Origin: CAYVQE01 sp964454005 | GTDB taxonomy: Bacteria > Myxococcota > B64-G9 | Length of the DNA: 64,000 nt | Direction of reading: 5' to 3' | Assembly: GCA_964454005.1 (NCBI GenBank) | Contig: CAYVQE010000010.1 | Location: forward strand, 23,869 to 87,868 | Shown here: piece after piece, positions 1-7,557 of the stretch | How the letters are laid out: each line of letters opens with the position of its first letter | Position numbering within the stretch: position 1 is the stretch's first letter | Program-made: the position numbers and the translations under genes | The notes under the pieces: generated by a model | What the model saw: the letters and a program-made list of their open reading frames with translations, nothing else | Database searches by the model: none | Told to the model about the DNA's origin: nothing

Positions 1-1585
1 GCAGATCGTCGGGCGCGTCGCCCAGCATCCAGGCCCGCTCCACCCCCAGCTTGCTGCAGGCCAGCGCCACCGGCTCCGGGTCGGGCTTGGCCGCGGCGTC
101 TTCCATGCACACCAGTGCGGCGAACAGCTCGTCCACGCCGGCCCGGCGCAGGAAGCGCTCGGCATCGGCCCGCGGCCGACCGGTGACCACGCCGAGCTGC
201 CAGATACCGGCCAGCCGGCGCAGCAGCTCCACATCCGGGATCAGCCGCTCGCGCTCGCGCAGCCCGGGCCGGTCGGGCCCGCCCTGGTAATGGGCTTCGA
301 AACAACGGGTCACCTCGTCGAGCCCGACCTCCACCCCGCGGCGGGCCAGCAGCCGCCGGGTCACCCGCCAGTCGTTGTTGGCGTCCGGCTCGGCCTTGGA
401 CGCGGCGATGGTGGCCGCGTCCAGCTCGACGCCGAAATCGGCCGCGGTCAGGCGGATGGTCTCGCGATAGGAGGTGGACACGTCGGCCAGCACTCCGTCC
501 ATGTCGAACAGCAGCGCCTCGGGCGACAGGGCCACCCGCAGCGCGCGCTCCAGCCGCGCGTAGGCGGCCGGTTCGCCCGGGCAGGTGATGCGCACCCGGT
601 CGGCCAGCCGCTGGCGGCCGGGCCAGGCGCGCACGGCGATGCCCTGGCCGGCCAGGGCCTGGCGCAGCCAGGCCGGATCGCGGTGGCGGGCCAGCACGAA
701 GTTGGCCTGCGAGGGCAGCGGCGCACAGCCCAGTTCGTCCAGCAGCCCGGCCAGGGCCCAGCGCTCTCGGCGCACCCGCTCGATGAAGCGCTCGACCCGC
801 TCGCGGTCGCGCTCCAGCCGCAGCCCGGCCAAAGCCAGCGAGGGCCGCGCCACCGCGTAGGGGTTGCCGGCGGCGCGCAGCGCGGACACCGCCTCGGTCG
901 GGCCCACCGCGTAGCCCACCCGCAGCCCGGCCAGACCCCAGGCCTTGGACAACGAGCGCACCACCACCGCGTTGGGCAGCTCGAGACAGACGGCGGTCAG
1001 GTCCTGATCGGCGAACTCGGCGTAGGCCAGATCCACCAGCAGCAGCACGTCCGGCCGTTCGGCCGCCAACCGCTGTACCGCCTCGGGTGTGGCCACGGCG
1101 CCGGTGGGGTTGTTGGGGCTGACCACGGTGACCACAGCCGTGGCCGGGCCGCAGGCGGCCAGCACGGCTTCGACCGGAAAGGGCCCCGAGGGCCAGTCCA
1201 CCTCGACCACCAGACCGCCGGCCAGGCGCACGTAGCGCGGGAACATCTCGAACGAGGGCACCGGCATGACCAGCTCACGGCCCGGCTCCAGGTAGGCGCG
1301 GCAGATGCGGTCGATGGCGTCGTCGCCGCCGGCGGTGACCAGCACCCGCTCGGGCGCCACGCCGAGCTGGGCGGCCAGCTCGGCCTCGAAGGCCCAGGGG
1401 TCGGGGTAGCGCCGCAGCGACTCGGGGCCCAGTCGGGCCAGCTCGTCGAGCAGCTCGGGGCCGGGCGCGGCGCCCTCGTTGCCGTCCAGCCGCAGATCCA
1501 CCGGGGTGGGCGGCGGCGGGGCGCGGTAGGCGCTGGCGCCGATCATGCGGTCGATGGGCTGCGGACTGCGGCGCGATTCGGACAT
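1..1585 (-). CDS. hisC: Histidinol-phosphate aminotransferase fused to a HAD hydrolase (3' end beyond window)
   Basis: The N-terminal ~350 residues are a PLP fold-type I aminotransferase that would convert imidazole-acetol phosphate and glutamate to histidinol phosphate. Visible motifs are SPNNPTG and the PLP-lysine region SLSKAWGLAGLRVGY. The same frame then runs without interruption into a HAD phosphatase domain beginning LLFDMDGVLADV, with the later motifs VVTGRPR and MLGDAPDD at the window edge. HAD domains of this sort (the TIGR01548 type, from memory) are known as C-terminal fusions to His enzymes, so the second domain may act as histidinol-phosphate phosphatase; that role is inference. 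ATG start at 1585 follows a GAGGGGAGGGG Shine-Dalgarno, 12 nt after hisG. The C-terminus is cut off by the window. Confidence 0.85.
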   Translation of the reverse strand, partial: MSESRRSPQPIDRMIGASAYRAPPPPTPVDLRLDGNEGAAPGPELLDELARLGPESLRRYPDPWAFEAELAAQLGVAPERVLVTAGGDDAIDRICRAYLEPGRELVMPVPSFEMFPRYVRLAGGLVVEVDWPSGPFPVEAVLAACGPATAVVTVVSPNNPTGAVATPEAVQRLAAERPDVLLLVDLAYAEFADQDLTAVCLELPNAVVVRSLSKAWGLAGLRVGYAVGPTEAVSALRAAGNPYAVARPSLALAGLRLERDRERVERFIERVRRERWALAGLLDELGCAPLPSQANFVLARHRDPAWLRQALAGQGIAVRAWPGRQRLADRVRITCPGEPAAYARLERALRVALSPEALLFDMDGVLADVSTSYRETIRLTAADFGVELDAATIAASKAEPDANNDWRVTRRLLARRGVEVGLDEVTRCFEAHYQGGPDRPGLRERERLIPDVELLRRLAGIWQLGVVTGRPRADAERFLRRAGVDELFAALVCMEDAAAKPDPEPVALACSKLGVERAWMLGDAPDDL

Positions 1586-1597
1586 GCTCCCCTCCCC

Positions 1598-2476
1598 TCA
1601 GGGCACCAGCTGGGCCAGCCGGGTGACCACCACGTCGCTGCCGCCACGGGCCTTGATCTCGGGGATGATGCGCGGCAGCTCGGCCCGCGGCACCGCGGCC
1701 TTGACCGCGAAGCCGGCCTCGCCGTGCAAGGTGGAGATGGTGGGCTCGCGCATGCAGGGCAGCGCGGCGACCACCGCCTCCAGCCGCTCCGGCGGCACGT
1801 TGACCTCGACCATCACCCGCCGCCGCGCCTCGAGCACCGAGCCGAGCAGCAAACACAGTCGCTCCAGCGCCTCGCGCACCCGGGGCCGCTCGAGCGCCCG
1901 CGGGTTGGCGTAGAGCCGGGTCGACGAACGCATCAGCTCGTCGACAATCTGCAGACCGTTGGCGCGCAGGGTCGAGCCGGTGGCGGTGTTGTCGACGATG
2001 CAGTCGGCGTCGTCGGGTGGGAAGACCTCGGTGGCGCCGTAGGACAGCGCCAGCCTGGCATCGAGCCCGGTGCGCTCGATCCAGCCCGCGGTCAGCTGCT
2101 CATACTCCGAGGCCACCACCAGCGGCCGGGCCGGCAGGCGGCCTCCGACCAGCAGCCCGTGCGGCGCGGCGGCGACCAGCCGCACCGGATCCAGCCCGGT
2201 GTCGAGCAGCTCGACCAGGTCGGCGCCCCGCTCGGCCACCCAGTCGGCGCCGGCGAAGCCGGCGTCGCGCGAGCCGATGTGCAGCATCTGCACGATGTTC
2301 TGCGGCTTGAGCACCTTGACCGCGTAGCCCGGCAGCGAGATGCCCGGCCGGTAGTCGCGCTCGCCCAGGGCCACCTCGATGCCGGCGTCGGCCAGCAGGC
2401 CCAGCACGCCGCGCTGCATGCGTCCCTTGGGCAGGGCCAGCCGGATGGTCTCCTGTCCGCTGTCCTCTGTCGCCAT
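1598..2476 (-). CDS. hisG: ATP phosphoribosyltransferase, long form (HisG)
   Basis: This 292-residue protein catalyses the first step of histidine synthesis, joining ATP and PRPP. The start reads MATEDSGQETIRLALPKGRM, followed by HisG features: DAGFAGADW, the PRPP-loop-like DNTATGSTLRANGL, and a C-terminal regulatory domain (last ~75 residues, from MVEVNVPPERLE) that binds histidine for feedback inhibition in the long form. The length fits HisG-L (~290), which works without HisZ. Start ATG at 2476 is preceded by GGGAGGTGAGGGG. It is the first structural gene of the operon, with hisC 12 nt downstream and the leader peptide upstream. Confidence 0.93.
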   Translation of the reverse strand: MATEDSGQETIRLALPKGRMQRGVLGLLADAGIEVALGERDYRPGISLPGYAVKVLKPQNIVQMLHIGSRDAGFAGADWVAERGADLVELLDTGLDPVRLVAAAPHGLLVGGRLPARPLVVASEYEQLTAGWIERTGLDARLALSYGATEVFPPDDADCIVDNTATGSTLRANGLQIVDELMRSSTRLYANPRALERPRVREALERLCLLLGSVLEARRRVMVEVNVPPERLEAVVAALPCMREPTISTLHGEAGFAVKAAVPRAELPRIIPEIKARGGSDVVVTRLAQLVP

Positions 2477-2544
2477 TCCCCTCACCTCCCGAACCCGACC
2501 CACTCCCCGAACCGCGTATTCCGCTCGCAGCGGCCGAAACGCAA

Positions 2545-2592
2545 CGACGCCGGCTCTAGGGCCGGCGTCGATGGAGTTCGCGGCACGCGAAC
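2545..2592 (-). promoter_or_regulatory. His attenuator hairpins
   Basis: Two perfect hairpins sit between the leader peptide stop and hisG. One has a 7-bp stem (2576-2582 with 2586-2592, 3-nt loop). The other has a 10-bp stem (2545-2554 with 2561-2570, 6-nt loop) and on the minus strand is followed by TTGCGTTT, a weak U-tract. The second is the candidate terminator and the first a candidate pause or alternative structure. Which arms pair when the ribosome stalls on the His codons was not worked out. Confidence 0.5.
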
Positions 2593-2600
2593 CACCACCG

Positions 2601-2699
2601 TCAACCGGCCCCGCCGGGATGATGATGCCGCTGCTGCAGCGCACCGCCCAACATGCGCCAATCGTGATCCAATTCCACCGACCTGTCAAGCTTGTGCAT
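2601..2699 (-). CDS. hisL: Candidate histidine-operon leader peptide
   Basis: A 32-codon reading frame upstream of hisG starts MHKLDRSVELDHDW and carries three consecutive His codons (CAT CAT CAT, 2619-2627) eight codons before its TGA stop at 2601-2603. Single His codons occur at positions 2 and 12. A short peptide with a run of the operon's own amino acid, followed by strong hairpins, is the classic design of transcription attenuation. No strong Shine-Dalgarno or clear promoter was seen, so translation of this frame is inferred. A downstream in-frame ATG (residue 16) could give a shorter version. Confidence 0.6.
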   Translation of the reverse strand: MHKLDRSVELDHDWRMLGGALQQRHHHPGGAG

Positions 2700-2806
2700 C
2701 CCGGCCGGGCCGATGCAGCCGAAATGTTCCGAGAACGTGGGAACCCGGGGCGCTTCGTGGTACCCTGACGCTGGTTTGATTCAGCCTGTAAAAGGAGGCT
2801 TGGCCC

Positions 2807-3232
2807 TTGTTCGGTTCGAATCGGGTTGGTGCTTTGCTGGCAACGGTTCTGGTCGGGTTGGCGGCCCTGGGACTCATGGCGGGCTGCGAGGACGACGAGG
2901 AGCTGGCGCCGAGCCAGGAGCTGCTCGAACGGCTGTTCGATGCGGGCTTTTCGATCGAGCGCGATCAGGTGCGGGCGCGGCCGGTCAATCAGATGCTGGA
3001 CTACGTCACCTCGGAGTGCTACCGCGCCTACCATCATCCGACCGAGATGTTTTTCTGCTTCCACCACTTCAAGACCGGCATCAAGGCCCGCGAGGCCCGG
3101 GTGGCGCTCGACCGGCGCAAGTGGCCCCAGGGGCGCTACTGGGCCACCGAAGTCAGCGGCCGCAGCCTGGTGCTGGTCGACGCCCAGATCAAAGACCGGC
3201 CGGTGGCCAACAAGCTGATCGGTTTCTTCTGA
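2807..3232 (+). CDS. Small lipoprotein of unknown function
   Basis: This 141-residue protein has a hydrophobic N-terminus ending in the lipobox LMAGC (Cys ~27), then an acidic EDDEELAP linker, so it should be membrane-anchored after lipidation. The rest is a single compact domain with YRAYHHPTEMFFCFHHFK and a DRRKWPQGRYW segment; no family was recognised. The TTG start is chosen because AAAGGAGG lies 8 nt upstream and no ATG gives a signal peptide. It is divergent from the his operon, so the two share the 2700-2800 promoter interval. Confidence 0.75.
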   Translation: MFGSNRVGALLATVLVGLAALGLMAGCEDDEELAPSQELLERLFDAGFSIERDQVRARPVNQMLDYVTSECYRAYHHPTEMFFCFHHFKTGIKAREARVALDRRKWPQGRYWATEVSGRSLVLVDAQIKDRPVANKLIGFF

Positions 3233-3270
3233 ACCACATCTGGCTGGAGTCCTCCCCCGGGAATCCGATC

Positions 3271-5352
3271 TCAGGGACAGCCGCCCACCTCGCGCCAGGC
3301 CAGCACCTGGCCCTGGCCCTCGGTGATGAAACCGTAGAAGCGCGCCAGCCAGTATGGCTCGCTCAGGTCGCGGCCCGGCGACTGCACCTGGCCGTCGACC
3401 GGCCGCGGATCGCCGATGCGGAATGGGCTGCGCTGCCACATGTAGTCGGCGTAGCGCCGCAGCGAGGCGGGCAGGCCCTCGCTGGCCAGTCCTTCGGCAC
3501 ACTGGCCGTCGTCGAATGGGCACTCGGCCGCCCGGCCATCGCACTCGTAAGAGATGTCGCGGTGCTCGAGCGGGATGCCGAACAGGGTGACCGGCTCCTC
3601 GCAGGTCTGGCGCTCGTCGGCCGTGGGGCAGCGCACCTCGGTGCCGGCCGGCAGCTGATCCAGAATCTCCTGGCGCGACACGTCGTGGGTGCGCCGCGGC
3701 GCGTTCTGCACCCCGTCGTTGCCGCCGAAGTCGTGCAGCTGGGCAACCAGCTCGTCGATCGCCCGCTGGCGCTCGCTGGCCACCGCGGCCGGCACCACCC
3801 CGGCGTACATGGCATTGTACTTGGCGCTCTTGTGGTTGTAGAGCGCCTTGTCCCAGATCTCCTCCTCCATCACCGCCACCATGCGCTCGCGCAGCTCGCC
3901 GGCCGGCAGCATGGTGACGAACTGCCAGTGGGTGCCGAAGGTGATGTGATCGCCGTAGTACTTGAAGCAGTAGTCGGGCTGGCGGAAGGCCATCATGGTG
4001 TCGGCCACCGCGGGCGCGTCCAACTCGCCGATCAGCTCGTCGAACAGGAAGCTGCGGTACTGCTCCTCGCCGGTCAGGTAGTAGGCCATGGTGGCCAGGT
4101 GCATCAGGTGCGAAGCGTCGCCGCCGCGCAGCGAGACGATGTAGAAGTGATCGATCTGGCCGGGCACCGGCTGCTCGGGCTCGGACAGGTCGGCGGCCAG
4201 ATCCAGCATGTCGGTCATGAACGCATCGGACGCGGCGTCGATCACCCGGTAGGGCTCGAGCTGCACCCGCTCGGGGCAGGAGCGGTCGAAGCCGTCCCGG
4301 TTGGCCGGGTTGATGCCCAGGTGGACGTACCACACCAGCCGGTCGATCTGCATCAGGTCGGGGTCGCCCGGGTCGAGCTGTATGTCGGCGCCGGCGAAGT
4401 AGTCGGAGATCTCGGCCAGCACCTCGGGGTTGTCCTGCAGGTTGATAATCTCCATGCGCCGCAGCCGCTTGAGGTAGCAGGTCAGCGCCTCGACGATGGC
4501 GGCCTTGAGCTGGGCGTCGGCGAGCAGGTTGTAGACGATGGGAAAGGCCATCATGGGCCCGGTGTACTGGTCGATCGAAGGATGGCCGTTCCACATGGGA
4601 GTGCCCTGGACCAACTGGCCCTGTTCGTCGGGCAGGCCCGCGGTGTAGGCCTCGGGCAGGCCGGCGACCAGGTCGGCTTGGGCGATGGGCAGATCGCGGG
4701 TGGCGCCCGGCTCGCCCCAGCGGACGATGAGCTGATCCGAGTTGGGGCCGCGCTCCGGGTAGCGCAAGTAGTGGTAGCGCGCCAGGTAGCCCGGGATGCC
4801 GGTCACCTGGAAGTTGCGCAGCAGGGCTCGGGTCTTGGCCTCCATGCGCTGGTAGTCGGCCCGGGTGCCGGTGGCCACGTAGCGGAAGGCATCGGCCACC
4901 AGGGCGGCGCCGGTCCAGATGGCCGCGTCGCCGCAGCCGGCCCAGCGGTCGAAGTTGTCCGCATCGCCCCATTCGGCCTCTGGAGTATCGCCCGGCATGG
5001 GGCCGGTGAAGACCCGCTCGGCGGTCAGCCCGGCCGGCGAGCTGTGCAGATCGTACCAGCGGTCGTAGAGGTAGACCCGCTCGAGCAGCGGATCCGGCTG
5101 GTCGACGAAGTCGCCGGTGGCCGTATCGTAGATGGCGCAGCGTTCCAGCCGGCCGGCGACGCAGCGTTGCTGTTGGTAGATGGGACAGGACACCACCTCG
5201 CTGCCAGCCAGCGGATCGGTCGGCGGCTCGGCCACGGTGGGCTGTGGCGCGAAGGCCGGCGGACCTCCGTCCCCACCCCCTCCATCTCCACCGCCGTCGC
5301 AGCCCAGCGGCAGCAGGGCTGCCGCAGCACAGAGAATCAATGACCGGCTCAT
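3271..5352 (-). CDS. Large lipoprotein, Gly-rich linker then unknown domain
   Basis: This 693-residue exported protein has the signal sequence MSRSLILCAAAALLPLGC (lipobox LPLGC), a Gly/Asp-rich linker, a short Cys pair region (SCPIYQQQRC) and a long, mostly helical body rich in Trp and Tyr. A second Cys-rich stretch lies near residue 580. The fold could be an alpha/alpha toroid, but this is a guess and no catalytic motif was recognised. The ATG at 5352 is preferred over one four codons earlier because GGGAGG precedes it at the right distance. The 3' end faces the small lipoprotein gene convergently, 38 bp away. Confidence 0.7.
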   Translation of the reverse strand: MSRSLILCAAAALLPLGCDGGGDGGGGDGGPPAFAPQPTVAEPPTDPLAGSEVVSCPIYQQQRCVAGRLERCAIYDTATGDFVDQPDPLLERVYLYDRWYDLHSSPAGLTAERVFTGPMPGDTPEAEWGDADNFDRWAGCGDAAIWTGAALVADAFRYVATGTRADYQRMEAKTRALLRNFQVTGIPGYLARYHYLRYPERGPNSDQLIVRWGEPGATRDLPIAQADLVAGLPEAYTAGLPDEQGQLVQGTPMWNGHPSIDQYTGPMMAFPIVYNLLADAQLKAAIVEALTCYLKRLRRMEIINLQDNPEVLAEISDYFAGADIQLDPGDPDLMQIDRLVWYVHLGINPANRDGFDRSCPERVQLEPYRVIDAASDAFMTDMLDLAADLSEPEQPVPGQIDHFYIVSLRGGDASHLMHLATMAYYLTGEEQYRSFLFDELIGELDAPAVADTMMAFRQPDYCFKYYGDHITFGTHWQFVTMLPAGELRERMVAVMEEEIWDKALYNHKSAKYNAMYAGVVPAAVASERQRAIDELVAQLHDFGGNDGVQNAPRRTHDVSRQEILDQLPAGTEVRCPTADERQTCEEPVTLFGIPLEHRDISYECDGRAAECPFDDGQCAEGLASEGLPASLRRYADYMWQRSPFRIGDPRPVDGQVQSPGRDLSEPYWLARFYGFITEGQGQVLAWREVGGCP

Positions 5353-5462
5353 GCTGCCTCCCATGAACTATGCGCAGATAAAGAGATTCTTCCACGCCCC
5401 GCCGCCCGGCTGCAAGCCGCACTGAGACTGGATCGGAGAGCGAAAAAAAACAAATTTCGGGA

Positions 5463-5492
5463 TTGACTGGTCCGTCCGTTTCGATCTAGACT
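5463..5492 (+). promoter_or_regulatory. Sigma-70-like promoter for the 5538-7557 operon
   Basis: TTGACT (5463-5468), an 18-bp spacer and TAGACT (5487-5492) precede the 5538 gene by 45 bp, inside a locally AT-richer stretch. Seen by eye only. Confidence 0.5.
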
Positions 5493-5537
5493 GGGTTCAG
5501 GAACCGAGAAAACGCGCCTGAACCCCGGAGGACGAGC

Positions 5538-6050
5538 ATGGAATCGACCACTGCCAGCGAGCAGCCGGCGGCCAAGACGGGCGGCCGGCTGGCCTTTCGG
5601 ATGCGCGAGACCATGGCCGGCGAGCACCGCTTCGTCGACGGCGCCGGCCCGCCGGGCAGCCACCCGCTCAGCTTCACCCTGGACTGGGGTCCCGAGCGGC
5701 TGGCCGCCTATCTCAACCCGCTGGACGCCGCTTTCATGGTCAACCGGGCGCTGGGCGAGATCGACGTCGGCGGCCTGGTGCGCGCGGCGCCGTGCAGCGG
5801 CGAGCTCGAGCTGCGCTACCTGCGCGATGCCAGCATCGTCTACCGGCTGGACTTCTCCGGCCCCGACGGCACCGCTTACCGCTACCAGGGCTGCAAGAGC
5901 GACATCCGGCCCTGGAACCTGCACCGCACGCACACCACCTGCCGCGGTACCATCGAGCGGGTGAGCGACGGCCGGCTGATCAGCGAGTCCACCGTCTACT
6001 TCGACCTACGCACACTGCCGGCCTTTTTGGCCTCGTTCAGGCTGGGCTGA
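5538..6050 (+). CDS. Stand-alone lipid-type domain (resembles GMC-oxidoreductase accessory domain)
   Basis: The 170-residue protein has no signal peptide. Its pattern (FRMRETMAGE near the start, LSFTLDW, a YRYQGCKSDIRPW segment, then THTTCRGTI and a C-terminal FLASFRLG) resembles from memory the accessory domain found in long GMC/cholesterol-oxidase-like proteins of actinobacteria and myxobacteria. That match is weak and the function is unknown. Start ATG follows CCGGAGGACGAGC. It is the first gene of an operon with a TetR regulator (11 nt downstream) and an SDR, which points to lipid or steroid metabolism. Confidence 0.6.
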   Translation: MESTTASEQPAAKTGGRLAFRMRETMAGEHRFVDGAGPPGSHPLSFTLDWGPERLAAYLNPLDAAFMVNRALGEIDVGGLVRAAPCSGELELRYLRDASIVYRLDFSGPDGTAYRYQGCKSDIRPWNLHRTHTTCRGTIERVSDGRLISESTVYFDLRTLPAFLASFRLG

Positions 6051-6061
6051 GGGGGACGCGC

Positions 6062-6733
6062 TTGCCCACCGACCTGAGACAGCGCAAGGACGCTGCGCGC
6101 AAGGCGCAGACGCGGCGCAAGCTGCTCGACGCGGCCGCCGCGGTCTTCGCCCGCGACGGCTTCCACGGCCCGCGCATCTCGGACATCGTGGGCGCGGCCG
6201 GCGTGGGCCAGGGCACCTTCTACCGCTACTTCGACTCCAAGCGGGCCATCTTCGACGCCCTGTTCGACCGCCTGCTCGAGGAGCTGCTGGCCGAGTTCCA
6301 GCCCATGAGCGAGCAGCTGCCGCGCGACCTGGCCGAGTACCGCCACGCCTCGCGGGCGGTGGTGGGCCGGCTGGCCGCGGTGCTCGAGCGCGAACGGGCG
6401 CTGGTGCTGCTGCTGCTGCGCCAGGGCGCCTCGATCGACGCCGACTTCGCCGCCAAGCTGAACCGCACCACCGACCGCTTCGCCCAGATGGCCCGGTTCT
6501 ATCTGGAGCACGCCATCGACCGCGGCTTCGCCCGGCCCTGCGACGCCGGGCTGGTGGCCCGCGGCCTGGTGGGCATGGCGCTGCACCTGCTGGAGCGCTG
6601 GCTGGACGACGGGCTGGAGGGGCGCAGCGCCGAGGCGGTGGTCGACGAGATGGTCGAGTTCGCCTTTGCCGGCTTTGGTCCGAGATCGAACGGTCAAGAG
6701 TCGCCTGGAACTTCTGCAACGGGAGGGAGCTGA
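6062..6733 (+). CDS. TetR-family transcriptional regulator
   Basis: A 223-residue regulator. The N-terminal HTH (residues ~15-60) includes RRKLLDAAAAVFARDGF, ISDIVGAAGVGQGTFYRYF and SKRAIFDALF, the typical TetR DNA-binding layout. The C-terminal ligand domain is Leu- and Arg-rich. The start is TTG at 6062, chosen because GAGGGGG lies 6 nt upstream and the preceding gene ends at 6050. It probably controls its own operon in response to a hydrophobic ligand; no operator palindrome was identified. Confidence 0.85.
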   Translation: MPTDLRQRKDAARKAQTRRKLLDAAAAVFARDGFHGPRISDIVGAAGVGQGTFYRYFDSKRAIFDALFDRLLEELLAEFQPMSEQLPRDLAEYRHASRAVVGRLAAVLERERALVLLLLRQGASIDADFAAKLNRTTDRFAQMARFYLEHAIDRGFARPCDAGLVARGLVGMALHLLERWLDDGLEGRSAEAVVDEMVEFAFAGFGPRSNGQESPGTSATGGS

Positions 6734-6735
6734 AC

Positions 6736-7557
6736 ATGAGCCGGATGGAGAATGAGCGGGTGCTGATCACCGGCGGGGCGCGCGGCATCGGCCTGGCCAC
6801 CGCGCGGGCCTTCGCCGCGGCCGGGGCCGAGCTGATTTTGACCGATGTGGACGAGGCCGCGCTGGACGCCGCCCGCGATGAGCTGGCCGGCATCGGGGAG
6901 CCCGGCCCCGGGGTGCACACCCGGCGGGTGGACGTGACCGACGCGGCCGCGGTGGCCGCGCTGGCCGCGTGGGTCGAGACCGATCTGGGCGGGCTGGACG
7001 TGCTGATCAACAACGCCGGCATCGGCCACCACGGCGAGATCGCCAAGACCCCGCTCGCCACCTGGCGCAAGCTGGTGGCGGTCAACCTGATGGGGCCCAT
7101 CCACCACCTGGATGCCTTCCTGCCGGGCATGATCGAACGCGGCGCCGGCCAGGTGGTCAACGTCTCCTCGGGCCAGGCCTTCTTCCGCATGCCCACCTGG
7201 GGCGCCTACGCAGCCATCAAGGCGGCGCTGGGCGTACTCAGCGAAGTGCTGCACTACGAGCTGCGCAAGCACGGCATCGCGGTGACCACGGTCTATCCCT
7301 ACATGGTCAACACCGGCTTCTATGACGGCATCGAAGGAGAGACCTGGGCCGGGCGGCTGTCGATGAAGCTGCTGCCCTACTACTCGGACAGCCCGGAGAA
7401 GGTCGGCCGGCGCATCTTCGAGGCGGTGCGGCGGCGCAAGCGGGTCGAGCTGATCAGCCCCATCAACGAGGTGGCCTTCTACGGCCGGGTGCTGCCGCTG
7501 TTCAACCAGCTCATGTCGCGCACCAGCGCCTACTTCCTGGCCGGACGGGCCGACTGA
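6736..7557 (+). CDS. Short-chain dehydrogenase/reductase
   Basis: This 273-residue NAD(P)-dependent oxidoreductase has a Rossmann glycine motif (TGGARGIGLA, residues ~12-21), NNAGIG, the catalytic Ser region NVSSGQ and the YxxxK pair YAAIK. The C-terminal part has PYMVNTGFYDG and a hydrophobic end typical of membrane-associated lipid SDRs. It starts 2 nt after the TetR stop with a GGGAGGGAG site. The 3' end overlaps the convergent gene at 7530 by 28 bp. Confidence 0.88.
   Translation: MSRMENERVLITGGARGIGLATARAFAAAGAELILTDVDEAALDAARDELAGIGEPGPGVHTRRVDVTDAAAVAALAAWVETDLGGLDVLINNAGIGHHGEIAKTPLATWRKLVAVNLMGPIHHLDAFLPGMIERGAGQVVNVSSGQAFFRMPTWGAYAAIKAALGVLSEVLHYELRKHGIAVTTVYPYMVNTGFYDGIEGETWAGRLSMKLLPYYSDSPEKVGRRIFEAVRRRKRVELISPINEVAFYGRVLPLFNQLMSRTSAYFLAGRAD

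Noticed and set aside
290..2779. Plus-strand open frame of 829 codons opposite hisC/hisG
   Set aside because: The protein is His/Gln/Gly/Arg-rich without domains and lies antisense to two clear His genes. It is a high-GC shadow frame.
2811..2826. TTCGAATC-like sequence similar to a tRNA T-loop
   Set aside because: It sits inside the coding start of the small lipoprotein and no acceptor or anticodon stems surround it.
2692..5343. Plus-strand open frame of 883 codons
   Set aside because: Antisense to the 693-residue lipoprotein; no start site, no domain and composition typical of a shadow.
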